IMG/VR virus record: IMGVR_UViG_3300033151_000217
Coordinates: 1 to 49,640 of that record
Strand: one strand, 5' to 3'
From: a virus
DNA length: 49,640 nucleotides
Part shown: positions 43,278-49,640 of the stretch, piece after piece
Layout of the letters: the number at the start of each line of letters is the position of its first letter
Position numbering within the stretch: position 1 is the stretch's first letter
Made by a program: the position numbers and the translations under genes
The notes under the pieces: generated by a model
The model's database searches: none
The model's input: only the letters and a program-made list of their open reading frames with translations
Told to the model about the DNA's origin: nothing

Positions 43278-44538
43278 TATTCCTGATTCCTTGCATTTCA
43301 GAATACCTCATGTGATCACCATCGAAGAAGAGATCAACCAAGGTAGTCTCTCCATACCGTGTCTTTGCCGCAATAACTTCGATACGGTTTTGATCATCGT
43401 CATAATCTACCTTGTAAGGATAGAAGACGAACATCACGGTAGCGGCCAGTTGTTCAAGAGCACCGGACTCCGACAGGTCGGACAGTCTTGGTCGCTTATC
43501 GTCACGACCCTCAATGCCTCTACTGAGCTGGCTAAGGACAAGGAACATGATGTTATATGTTTTTGCAATCTCTTTGTAATGCTTCATAAGCCTGAGGATC
43601 TCAAGCCTGATGTTGTTGTCATCGAATCTTGAGATCTGAATGAAGTCATCAACAACTACATCGACATCGTATTTGGCAACGAGAGTTTCAATCTTAGTCG
43701 AGTCATAAATGTCATCATGAATGAATAGAAGACCATCCCACTTCTCTTTCATCTTCTCAATAACCCTGGCAAGTTCTTCTTTATGCGCCTCTGTAAGTTC
43801 ACCACGTTTAAGTATATTGCTGGTAAGGATATCCGATTCATTTGCCATCATCTTGTGCAGTAGCCTACTTGTGGTCATTTCTTTACTGATAATCAATACT
43901 TTGAAGCCCATTTCCAACCAGTTTCTACATAGCTGTGCGGCAAGACTTGTCTTTCCATGTCCCGGCCTGCCTCCGAGGATCTCAACCTCTTTCCTATTCA
44001 ATCCAGCAAGCTTGTCATCAAGAGTTTTAATGCCGAAAGGTATCAGGGCATCTTTACCCATGATCGCATCCTCACCGGCCTGCAAGAGCTGTGCATGGAG
44101 GTCTGCTTCTGCCTCCGGTTGAAGTCCCTTAAGATTCCTGAGATTCTCAAGAGCCTCATCAAGACTACCGGGAGCATCCATTGTTGTAATCAAATTGGTT
44201 AGCGTCATTTTAGCTTCATTCATAATGAAGTGTCGGCTGACAGCACCATGGAGTTCTTTTACTTCAAGCTCTGTGACATTGCTTTCAATTGCCATTCCCA
44301 TGAATGCAAGGATCTTCTTCTCGGGAATCTCCAAATGTCTTGTATTCCTCACTAGACGTTCTGTTACCAACTCTGGTGTCATGCTCGACTTTTCTTTCCA
44401 CATTGCGTGAAGCTCTGCTAAGATCATCCGTGGAACTTGATCTTGTATCTGATTTGGTTTCAACCAGAACCTTGTCGTTGTTCCCTTGTTCTTTGCAAGG
44501 CCCATGAGGTATCTCATCAAAAGATTTTTGTAACTCAT
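43270..44538 (-). CDS. dnaB-like: DnaB-like replicative helicase (422 aa)
   Basis: I choose ATG at 44538, right after AGGAGG, over an ATG 14 codons upstream. The RecA-type ATPase has Walker A GGRPGHGKT (189-197), a KVLIISKEM strand/helix, Walker B VDVVVDDF, and the arginine-finger/DnaB motif region with LSQLSRGIEGRDDKRPRLSD and ESGALEQLAATV. The N-terminal 150 residues are the collar-like helical domain. It unwinds phage replication forks as a hexamer. It sits in the leftward replication operon with SSB and recombination genes. Confidence 0.85.
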   Translation of the reverse strand: MSYKNLLMRYLMGLAKNKGTTTRFWLKPNQIQDQVPRMILAELHAMWKEKSSMTPELVTERLVRNTRHLEIPEKKILAFMGMAIESNVTELEVKELHGAVSRHFIMNEAKMTLTNLITTMDAPGSLDEALENLRNLKGLQPEAEADLHAQLLQAGEDAIMGKDALIPFGIKTLDDKLAGLNRKEVEILGGRPGHGKTSLAAQLCRNWLEMGFKVLIISKEMTTSRLLHKMMANESDILTSNILKRGELTEAHKEELARVIEKMKEKWDGLLFIHDDIYDSTKIETLVAKYDVDVVVDDFIQISRFDDNNIRLEILRLMKHYKEIAKTYNIMFLVLSQLSRGIEGRDDKRPRLSDLSESGALEQLAATVMFVFYPYKVDYDDDQNRIEVIAAKTRYGETTLVDLFFDGDHMRYSEMQGIRNNE

Positions 44539-44776
44539 TTGCCCTCCTTTCTCGGGTACGTTCATTGCTTTGATCAACATGCTTTATCAACTCGGGATCT
44601 TCGTCTTCAACGAACTTCAATTCATACATGTTGACCACATCTGGATCAATGCCCAAGTTTCTCAACTCGGGTACACCTTCGCCTAACGTGAGGTAATTCC
44701 AGTAGGCTATGGCATTCCCGAATTCTCGAAAATATGCGAGAGCCATCTGCGGTCCCCCTACCAGAAAACACCTCAT
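44285..44776 (-). CDS. Hypothetical protein overlapping helicase start (163 aa)
   Basis: ATG at 44776 has an excellent AAGGAG site at 7 bases. Residues 1-80 (GGPQMALAYFREFGNAIAYW; GIDPDVVNMYELKFVEDEDP) lie outside other genes and look protein-like. The last 84 residues are read across the helicase N-terminus in another frame for 254 bp and are Ser/Arg/Asp-rich, perhaps little constrained. No family is recognised. Either the overlap is genuine or the natural product ends early by sequencing error; a +1 shift would join it to the helicase frame. Confidence 0.5.
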   Translation of the reverse strand: MRCFLVGGPQMALAYFREFGNAIAYWNYLTLGEGVPELRNLGIDPDVVNMYELKFVEDEDPELIKHVDQSNERTRERRANELQKSFDEIPHGPCKEQGNNDKVLVETKSDTRSSSTDDLSRASRNVERKVEHDTRVGNRTSSEEYKTFGDSREEDPCIHGNGN

Positions 44777-44778
44777 CT

Positions 44779-45051
44779 TTAGTCTCCTTTTTCAATCAGG
44801 AAAGGAACCATAACCTGATCGTTTCTGTCATGATTATGAACATACTTTCTCGCCTTGTTCAAAGCCTTCAACAAATTCTCATAGTCAGCTACTCTGACTT
44901 GGAATGCACCAAACGATAGGCGATCTGTCATATCATTAGATCCACTGGAATAACCAATTTGTATTTCAACTGTGTCTCCACCAAGACCCATGCTCAATGC
45001 TTTGCTGTCACCCACATAGGACTTCTCAAGATGTACTTCCATTCGCTTCAT
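44779..45051 (-). CDS. Hypothetical beta-rich protein (90 aa)
   Basis: ATG at 45051 overlaps the preceding stop as ATGA. The product is beta-rich (VEIQIGYSSGSNDMTDRL; FQVRVADYENLLKALNKARK) with a C-terminal VMVPFLIEKGD. No family is recognised. It lies directly ahead of the gene at 44776, with 2 bases between stop and start, in the leftward operon. Confidence 0.6.
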   Translation of the reverse strand: MKRMEVHLEKSYVGDSKALSMGLGGDTVEIQIGYSSGSNDMTDRLSFGAFQVRVADYENLLKALNKARKYVHNHDRNDQVMVPFLIEKGD

Positions 45052-45200
45052 AGTACCCCCAGTATGGCTCTAACAACGTACCAGACGAGTATGCCAATCG
45101 TAGTGCCTAACACAAGAATACCCCAAGGAGATTTAACCTCAGGGCTTATGAGTCCACCATTCTTTCCGAACAACCACTGTTGCCATTTTGGACGTAACAT
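45048..45200 (-). CDS. Small single-pass membrane protein (50 aa)
   Basis: ATG at 45200 follows AGGAGCGATA and overlaps the previous stop (TAATG); its own stop overlaps the next start (ATGA). The product starts MLRPKWQQWLFGKNGGLI and carries a hydrophobic helix, PWGILVLGTTIGILVWYVV (about 25-43). Perfect coupling on both sides supports a real gene. The function is unknown; possibilities include a holin-like, exclusion or membrane-anchoring role. Confidence 0.65.
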   Translation of the reverse strand: MLRPKWQQWLFGKNGGLISPEVKSPWGILVLGTTIGILVWYVVRAILGVL

Positions 45201-45508
45201 TATCGCTCCTTATCTATTTGTTTTTCACCATGACTGTAGCCCAAATCATATGCGTCTTTCTGGGTCTGATCAATAAGCTTTGCAGCTCTAATCGCATCTT
45301 CTTTTAATCGTTCATTCATTTTCAATACACTATCAAGATCATCAGCAAGAGCCTTGCCTGTTTTTATGACATCACTTGCATCAGATACTCCAGCCTCTAG
45401 TCCTCTGTTGTAGACACTTTGTAAGTATTCCTTTGTCACTAGCAACCATCCGAAAGGTAGGGGAACAGCATCCGTTCTGCTCCCCATCCTATTAGTCCTC
45501 CGTGACAT
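45200..45508 (-). CDS. Hypothetical protein (102 aa)
   Basis: ATG at 45508 follows GGAG at 6 bases; ATG at 45487 with GGAGG is an alternative giving 95 residues. The product has a hydrophobic patch (FGWLLVTKEYLQSVYNRGLE) and a long charged helix (LDSVLKMNERLKEDAIRAAK) with a C-terminal YDLGYSHGEKQ. It may be coiled coil. No family is recognised. Confidence 0.55.
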   Translation of the reverse strand: MSRRTNRMGSRTDAVPLPFGWLLVTKEYLQSVYNRGLEAGVSDASDVIKTGKALADDLDSVLKMNERLKEDAIRAAKLIDQTQKDAYDLGYSHGEKQIDKER

Positions 45509-45764
45509 CTTTAGCTCCGTCTATTTTGGCTTGTTCAATGCAATCCTCACAAGGTTCAACTGTAAGCCATAGATCATTGTCACTATCAACACGTCTGTTT
45601 TTGATTTCAAGATCAGAATGACATTCACTGCATTCAATACTGTAGGGTTGTTCTTCCATTTTTCCTCCATCAGCACTTACTCCATCAAAATGTTCTTCAA
45701 GTTCTGTTTCACGATCATGAAAGAAATGTTTCAAAGCTTCAACCATGTCTTCACCGATTGTCAT
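45492..45764 (-). CDS. Small zinc-ribbon-like protein (90 aa)
   Basis: ATG at 45764 follows AAAGGAATTCCACA and overlaps the preceding gene by 14 bp. Two C-x2-C pairs, C45/C48 (IECSEC) and C72/C75 (PCEDC), are 24 residues apart and would bind one zinc. The N-terminal half is acidic and helical. Small zinc proteins of this type may bind nucleic acid or partner proteins in transcription or replication; the specific role is unknown. Confidence 0.65.
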   Translation of the reverse strand: MTIGEDMVEALKHFFHDRETELEEHFDGVSADGGKMEEQPYSIECSECHSDLEIKNRRVDSDNDLWLTVEPCEDCIEQAKIDGAKDVTED

Positions 45765-46062
45765 TGTGGAATTCCTTTCTGAGATATGAAATCCACATCT
45801 CTCTGAGGTCTTCGAAGTTCAGAAGCATCCATGCAAAAGTACGAGGAGTGAACATGTCATTCGTATGTAACTGATCTCTCGATTCTGCTTTTCTTATGTA
45901 GAGATTCACTCGTGGAGGAACAAAGGTAAACTTGTCTACCTCTGTGAAAATGAAGTTGTGAAATGTCTCAAGGTTATGCCAATGCTCATCGACAAATGCT
46001 TCTTGAGCCGCTTCTGCCTCCAACATCTGATCATCCATTCTATCCTCTGGGGGGTAGTCCAT
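45751..46062 (-). CDS. Hypothetical acidic protein (103 aa)
   Basis: I choose ATG at 46062 behind AAGGAA, discarding 14 upstream codons. The sequence is acidic and aromatic (WHNLETFHNFIFTEVDKF; PRTFAWMLLNFEDLREMW), likely alpha/beta. No family is recognised. It overlaps its neighbours by a few bases, as is typical in this module. Confidence 0.55.
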   Translation of the reverse strand: MDYPPEDRMDDQMLEAEAAQEAFVDEHWHNLETFHNFIFTEVDKFTFVPPRVNLYIRKAESRDQLHTNDMFTPRTFAWMLLNFEDLREMWISYLRKEFHNDNR

Positions 46063-46402
46063 CGAGGTTCCTTTTCTGTGCTTGGGCTTTGTCCTCAACA
46101 CCACGGCAAATACCTAAGAGGTACATCTCACGAAAGCCACGGTTACGACAGTTTGTATTGTTCCATATGCTAATTGCTTCAAGAGCCTTCTTGTCTCCAC
46201 GTTCAGTGTTGCCTACGAATGTGCTCAGTTCGGTTATGAAACTATCGTACCTTCCTTGATTCAGCTTCATGGGTTTGAGCATTTTCGTAACTGCTTTATG
46301 AACATTTTCAGGGAGCTTAACAAGATTGCGAGTAGAGGGATCAGGTTTCATGACCCCTCCACACACAGGACACTTCCTCGGTCCTCTTTTCCTCTTAGGC
46401 AC
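46040..46402 (-). CDS. Hypothetical basic protein with CPVC motif (120 aa), GTG start
   Basis: The best start is GTG at 46402 (MPKRKRGPRKCPVCGG); the earlier ATG at 46435 has no ribosome binding site and would overlap the DUF932 gene more. The very basic N-terminus with one CPVC pair, followed by helices (LPENVHKAVTKMLKPMKLNQ; YDSFITELSTF), suggests nucleic acid contact. No family is recognised. The start choice is uncertain. Confidence 0.45.
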   Translation of the reverse strand: MPKRKRGPRKCPVCGGVMKPDPSTRNLVKLPENVHKAVTKMLKPMKLNQGRYDSFITELSTFVGNTERGDKKALEAISIWNNTNCRNRGFREMYLLGICRGVEDKAQAQKRNLDGLPPRG

Positions 46403-47333
46403 TCTTGGCCATACCCCTGAAATACTCAACAGCATCGTTGCTACTGTGGATGATTCCTGCGGGATTGGTGTTCTGTTGGATACCGAAAGTCACAGCATTC
46501 AACAAACTCCAAGCAGTCTTGTCAGCGAACACAGCAAACGGAGGAATCTTGTGATGCTTCACAGCCTGAACGAACTGACTCTTGTTGTTGCCAGAGGTCT
46601 TCAGGATGCCTTTCACAGCCATGTCACACAGGATCTTGTATCCCTGATTCTCCACCAGATCAATCGCCTTCAGACGCTTCTTCAATTCCTGATCCTTGAA
46701 GAACTGATCCGGACCCTGTTTGATCGTGTTCAGAATAAGTCCCGGCAGAACATTGTGGATGTTCTTGGTATGCCTATGAGAACTCATGAGCTGGCCTGAG
46801 AACGCCAAATTATCGCAGACGAACACCTGATGCCCGATGCAAACAGCGGCTCGTGTCGATCCATCCAGAGCATTCTTGATGCCAACGCATAACGAGAAGT
46901 CATCATCAGCATCTCCGGTACTCATGTCCATGATCAGCAGACCGAACATCCTTGCCCCAACCCGCATCCCAAACTCTTTCGTATTGGATGCACTCAAGGC
47001 GTAATATTCTTCCTTGATGGGAACATCGAAGAACCTTCTGACATTGTGCTTCACTTCATCAACGATCTCAGAGTGTGTCACAGGGACATATGTTTCCGAG
47101 TCAGGCAGAAACGGGTCCATCTCAATCGTCTTGAGAATGTTGTCATTGTGATACATTCTGCTACCAGTCATGTGCATCATGAGAGTAGCTCCCTTGTGTC
47201 CAATTGTTTGAGCACCTACTTCTCCACCATCCAAGAGATCGTCTTGACCCAGAGGATCAAAACCCTCTTCATCTTCTTCAGCAGGATCAATAACATCTTC
47301 ATCGACCATGCCTAAATCCAAGTTGTCATCCAT
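46395..47333 (-). CDS. DUF932-family phage protein (312 aa)
   Basis: ATG at 47333 sits behind AAAGGAATACTA; 30 upstream codons are discarded. The DUF932/phage-plasmid-like (TIGR03299-type) core is seen as FGMRVGARMFGLLIMDMS, then LCVGIKNALDGSTRAAVCIG and CDNLAFSG, SHRHTKNI. The first 50 residues are acidic and disordered. The family's function is not established; it is common in phage replication/recombination islands. It follows a terminator after the SSB gene, so it may be regulated separately. Confidence 0.75.
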   Translation of the reverse strand: MDDNLDLGMVDEDVIDPAEEDEEGFDPLGQDDLLDGGEVGAQTIGHKGATLMMHMTGSRMYHNDNILKTIEMDPFLPDSETYVPVTHSEIVDEVKHNVRRFFDVPIKEEYYALSASNTKEFGMRVGARMFGLLIMDMSTGDADDDFSLCVGIKNALDGSTRAAVCIGHQVFVCDNLAFSGQLMSSHRHTKNIHNVLPGLILNTIKQGPDQFFKDQELKKRLKAIDLVENQGYKILCDMAVKGILKTSGNNKSQFVQAVKHHKIPPFAVFADKTAWSLLNAVTFGIQQNTNPAGIIHSSNDAVEYFRGMAKSA

Positions 47334-47362
47334 TAGTATTCCTTTCCTTGTTACAGAGTTGC

Positions 47363-47396
47363 AAAAGGGAGGGAAGCGTTGGCTTCTCCCCTCCCC
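47363..47396 (-). terminator. Rho-independent terminator after the SSB gene
   Basis: Read leftward, a GC-rich stem with GAAGC/GCTTC next to the loop CAAC, then GGGGAGG/CCTCCC with a small bulge, ends in TTTTGC. It lies in the 92-bp gap between the SSB stop and the DUF932 start. Partial termination here would set SSB above downstream genes. Confidence 0.65.
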
Positions 47397-47425
47397 TGTT
47401 ACCATTCTAGTCTCACACTCCACAC

Positions 47426-48085
47426 CTAGAACGGCAAATCGTCATCCTCATCCATGCCACCAGATGCGGCAGTGTTAGCGGCGGCCTGTTCTTTCTCATA
47501 GCCCTTAGACCATGCATCGAAGTCAGGCTTCAGCAATTCAGCCACATTCTCATTGACATCACGGAAGTACCCGAAGGTAGTGAATGGTCCCTTCATCTCG
47601 CCAGTAGGCTCACCATTCTTCTTGGCTTCGTAAGGCTTGGTAGGCTTGCCACAAACCAACGTAACCAGCTTGCCAATCATACCACCTTCAGTATCTTCCC
47701 ACTCATCCTTGCCCATAACCATATTGGTCATATCAACAGGAGTAGTGGGCATGGGAACTTCAGTGAATTTGATTCCGAAAGGTGCCAGCTTGTGAAACAG
47801 GATGTCTCTGATCTGCTGAGTACCAAGGAAACGCTCACCATCAGTCGGAATCTGGATGGAATCACGAATATGATATCCACTCAATCCTTCATGATCAATC
47901 ACCCTGAAGACAAGGTTGGCCTTCAGATATGGAGTACCATTGTTCGCAGTGTAGACTTCGGTAGGCCGATAGTCACTGAAGCCAACGATAACACCATGAA
48001 CTTCTGTGTTCTTCTCCAGATAGTCAGGCCAATCGCCTCCGTAGGAATCCGGCTCACCTTCTGGAAATTCTACTTTCTCAGCCAT
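47426..48085 (-). CDS. ssb-like: Single-stranded DNA-binding protein (219 aa)
   Basis: The frame extends two codons above, but ATG at 48085 follows AAAGGAG. The C-terminus (GGMDEDDDLPF) has the acidic tip with D-D-L-P-F that SSBs use to contact partner proteins. The body has OB-like strands (EVHGVIVGFSDYRPTEVYTA; KANLVFRVIDHEGLSGYHIR) and a Gly/Lys-rich linker. It coats ssDNA during replication and annealing. It lies between the Rad52-like and DUF932 genes and its ribosome binding site is inside a small hairpin. Confidence 0.75.
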   Translation of the reverse strand: MAEKVEFPEGEPDSYGGDWPDYLEKNTEVHGVIVGFSDYRPTEVYTANNGTPYLKANLVFRVIDHEGLSGYHIRDSIQIPTDGERFLGTQQIRDILFHKLAPFGIKFTEVPMPTTPVDMTNMVMGKDEWEDTEGGMIGKLVTLVCGKPTKPYEAKKNGEPTGEMKGPFTTFGYFRDVNENVAELLKPDFDAWSKGYEKEQAAANTAASGGMDEDDDLPF

Positions 48086-48401
48086 TTGCAAAGCTCCTTT
48101 GCTTGTTCTTCCATTCGTTCCATGAATCGGTGCCGAAACGTATCAGCAACCACTCTCCTTCAGGACTTCTTCCAACCTCTGTTGCCAGCAAAGGTCCGTC
48201 TTCGTCCTTCAGCTCCCTAAATCTCCGAGAGATGTTGGAAGCACTTGCATACCTGTCGTACCGTGACATCAAAAAGCTCTTGAATGCTACCTCAAGATCA
48301 CTTGATTTCACATGTATGACATCATTGACGATCAGCCAGATCAGCAGTGCATCCTTGACTGACGGGTTCTTCTTCTTCAACAACGGGACTTGTGACTTCA
48401 T
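48078..48401 (-). CDS. Hypothetical protein, winged-helix-like (107 aa)
   Basis: ATG at 48401 follows GGAGAG; it overlaps its upstream neighbour by 80 bp and the SSB start by 8 bp. The pattern VKDALLIWLIVNDVIHVKSS, MSRYDRYASASNISRRFREL and LIRFGTDSWNEWKNKQRSF suggests a winged-helix DNA-binding domain. It could be a regulator of the leftward operon. The family is inferred from composition only. Confidence 0.5.
   Translation of the reverse strand: MKSQVPLLKKKNPSVKDALLIWLIVNDVIHVKSSDLEVAFKSFLMSRYDRYASASNISRRFRELKDEDGPLLATEVGRSPEGEWLLIRFGTDSWNEWKNKQRSFANG
48088..48102 (-). promoter_or_regulatory. Hairpin enclosing the SSB ribosome binding site
   Basis: On the minus strand, GCAAAG-GAG-CTTTGC forms a 6-bp stem with a 3-base loop and contains most of the AAAGGAG ribosome binding site; the SSB start ATG (48085) follows 2 bases later. 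Such sequestration can permit translational autoregulation by the bound protein, as in T4 gp32, but is short and may be chance. Confidence 0.4.
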
Positions 48402-48585
48402 CAATACTCTCCATGTAGCTAATGTTTGTGAATGAAGTTGGGTTGCTCAATTCAATGCAGTCTTTCATCCCGAGAGATTGAACTCCATCGAATATCCCAA
48501 CTTTTACTTGGCCACTACTTGTCACGAGAACAACCTTTTCTCCGATAAGTTTGACCAATGCACTTGCAGGCAGTTTTACAGCCAT
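48322..48585 (-). CDS. Small Sm/SH3-like beta-barrel protein (87 aa)
   Basis: ATG at 48585 follows AAAGGGTAGG. The N-terminal 50 residues look like a small beta barrel: ALVKLIGEKVVLVTSSGQVK, VGIFDGVQSLGMKDCIELSN. The second half is acidic and disordered. It overlaps its neighbour by 80 bp in another frame. No precise family; an RNA- or protein-binding accessory role is possible. Confidence 0.5.
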   Translation of the reverse strand: MAVKLPASALVKLIGEKVVLVTSSGQVKVGIFDGVQSLGMKDCIELSNPTSFTNISYMESIDEVTSPVVEEEEPVSQGCTADLADRQ

Positions 48586-48591
48586 AAGTAC

Positions 48592-49245
48592 CTACCCTTT
48601 CTTCTTCGGTGCATCTTTCTTGCTAAGATGTGACTCTATCTTCTTGATGATGCTATCAACAGCCAGATAGTTCCAACTCAAAGCATCAAGTTTTTCACTG
48701 AATGCCTTTGCTTCTTTTGGAGCAAGCTTCTTGAACAGCTCTTGTTCCAAGTAGTAGATTCTATCTGACTTTGCAGTTGGAACATCGTTCTTGTGATCGT
48801 GCCCAACATATGTCACACCATCAGCAGGATTGACTTGCGCCCAGAGGCCCTTGAATACATCAGAATCAACGCCAAGCTTGCTCAAGGCTTTGCTTATGGC
48901 ATCGGTCTGTGCCTTCTTCAGAACATCACTGTCGCCACTCTGGAAAGCCCATCCACTTGTCATCTCAAATTGACCACCGGGCATACCTTCGGACTCACAC
49001 CAGAAGAAATAGCAGTCAAGCTGGACATAAACAGGAGTTTCGTTGTCGTATATCCATGTCCATCTCAAATCCTGAAGTCCCCATTTCAATCCATACGGAC
49101 CCCAGATTTTCGTGCATTTCTCCATCTGATACTGAGCCTGAACCGTAGTATAACCACCACGAGTAGAGGCCCACTTCAAGGACTCAGGAACAGGTATCCT
49201 GTGTTTCTCGTAAAATGCATTACGAGCCTTTGTTGTTTCTGCCAT
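48592..49245 (-). CDS. Rad52/Sak-like single-strand annealing protein (217 aa)
   Basis: ATG follows directly after the preceding stop (TAAATG) with AAGGTGGTG upstream. The pattern YTTVQAQYQMEKCTKIWG ... GLKWGLQDLRWTW, then a beta strand, then QTDAISKALSKLGVDSDVFK is typical of Rad52/22-like phage annealing proteins, in which conserved basic and aromatic residues bind ssDNA. The C-terminus is Lys-rich. Together with SSB, RusA-like resolvase and a likely exonuclease next door, it would support recombination-dependent replication. Confidence 0.6.
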   Translation of the reverse strand: MAETTKARNAFYEKHRIPVPESLKWASTRGGYTTVQAQYQMEKCTKIWGPYGLKWGLQDLRWTWIYDNETPVYVQLDCYFFWCESEGMPGGQFEMTSGWAFQSGDSDVLKKAQTDAISKALSKLGVDSDVFKGLWAQVNPADGVTYVGHDHKNDVPTAKSDRIYYLEQELFKKLAPKEAKAFSEKLDALSWNYLAVDSIIKKIESHLSKKDAPKKKG

Positions 49246-49563
49246 TTACTTCACCACCTTATAGTCACTGACCATTTTGGGGATGAAGATCACATCACCA
49301 TTGTCAGAACAATTGGCACGATTCGTAACCCTCATATGAGCACGAGCATTTTTGATCGCAGTCTTGTTCTTGTAATGAATGGCAGGCAGGCCAGCAAATA
49401 GGTTACAATAACCACATTCCCAATCTTCTTCAGGCATAGCCAGTGGAATTGTACCAGTGTCCACATAGACCTTATCAACCTGTTGGACAAGTTCCCAATA
49501 GGCACGAGCATCTTCAACACATGAGCTATCAGCTATGCAAGTTGTATGATTTAGATTCTCTTT
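49246..49563 (-). CDS. Truncated PD-(D/E)XK/Cas4-like nuclease, C-terminal part
   Basis: A frame open from the window end reads ENLNHTTCIADSSCVEDARA, then YWELVQQVDK, VDTGTIPLAMPEEDWECGYC and an 'N'-rich tail ending SDYKVVK. The W-E-C-x-x-C element and following Cys resemble the C-terminal Fe-S or metal motif of Cas4/exonuclease-type PD-(D/E)XK nucleases. The catalytic N-terminal part is missing; upstream sequence is replaced by the inverted copy of 49394-49470. Such nucleases often pair with Rad52-like annealing proteins. Family confidence is modest. Confidence 0.45.
   Translation of the reverse strand, partial: KENLNHTTCIADSSCVEDARAYWELVQQVDKVYVDTGTIPLAMPEEDWECGYCNLFAGLPAIHYKNKTAIKNARAHMRVTNRANCSDNGDVIFIPKMVSDYKVVK
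49394..49470. repeat. 77-bp inverted repeat, left arm
   Basis: This 77-base segment, inside the nuclease gene, matches the reverse complement of 49564-49640 exactly. The 93-base spacer (49471-49563) is unique. The match stops immediately beyond each arm (the left continues CTTATC, the right differs). Confidence 0.95.
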
Positions 49564-49640
49564 GTCTATGTGGACACTGGTACAATTCCACTGGCTATGC
49601 CTGAAGAAGATTGGGAATGTGGTTATTGTAACCTATTTGC
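49564..49640. repeat. 77-bp inverted repeat, right arm at the window end
   Basis: Exact reverse complement of 49394-49470, running to the last base. Here the sequence adds no new coding sense; it merely repeats the nuclease 3' region in reverse, so the true 5' part of the nuclease gene is lost. Confidence 0.95.

Noticed and set aside
49394-49640. The terminal inverted repeat as a functional phage telomere
   Set aside because: It lies inside a gene and truncates it, and no resolvase/protelomerase gene was seen; an artefact is more likely. Kept as a finding because reads could decide.
1-49640. tRNA genes, CRISPR arrays, integrase and attachment sites
   Set aside because: No cloverleaf with a T-loop consensus, no regularly spaced repeats and no recombinase motif were seen in the few short intergenic spaces.

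Overview
This window is most of the genome of a tailed double-stranded DNA bacteriophage, probably short-tailed (podovirus-like) and probably recovered from an environmental or metagenomic sample. The evidence is a complete head-packaging-neck-nozzle-fibre gene set, a block of very large internal (ejected) virion proteins, a phage replication and recombination block, and tightly overlapping reading frames with strong Shine-Dalgarno sites. No tRNA or rRNA gene, insertion sequence, CRISPR array, integrase or ribosomal gene was seen. The host is a bacterium (AGGAG-type ribosome binding sites) but cannot be named from this sequence.

Layout: 1-2169 is a leftward cluster of small unknown genes, one of them cut by the window start. 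2170-2608 is a divergent regulatory region with a candidate sigma70 promoter, an 11-bp direct repeat and an AT-rich palindrome. 2609-41121 is one long rightward late module: a small coiled-coil protein, an Acb2/Tad1-like cyclic-nucleotide sponge (anti-CBASS/anti-Thoeris), a zinc ribbon, small terminase, an anchored glycoside-hydrolase-like protein, a 1789-residue tail fibre with accessory beta proteins and a cupin, a holin-like membrane protein, large terminase, portal, scaffold, major capsid protein, three neck/adaptor-like proteins, the tail nozzle, and then five internal virion proteins. A hairpin at 41126-41146 separates this from a convergent leftward module (41170 to the end) with a secreted Fn3-like protein, RusA-like resolvase, DnaB-like helicase, DUF932 protein, SSB, Rad52-like annealing protein and a truncated PD-(D/E)XK-like nuclease.

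The standout is the 3526-residue protein at 27518-38098. It carries a DNDGD motif at residues 2705-2709, with an R-S-P motif 40 residues upstream and a K-x-x-TG-x-x-x-N helix about 70 residues downstream. This is the layout of the catalytic double-psi beta-barrel of the multisubunit/QDE-1/crAss-like RNA polymerases. Lysine-rich segments further upstream (2112-2183 and 2355-2360) could supply the second barrel. It lies among internal virion protein genes, so I infer a virion-packaged RNA polymerase injected with the DNA: functionally like the roughly 3500-residue phage N4 virion polymerase, but built on a different fold. That would explain how early genes are first transcribed.

The last 77 bases are an exact inverted copy of 49394-49470, so the right end is either an assembly or amplification artefact or a true hairpin end. 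The two leftward clusters probably join across a missing segment. DNA polymerase, primase and endolysin genes are absent here and may lie in that gap.
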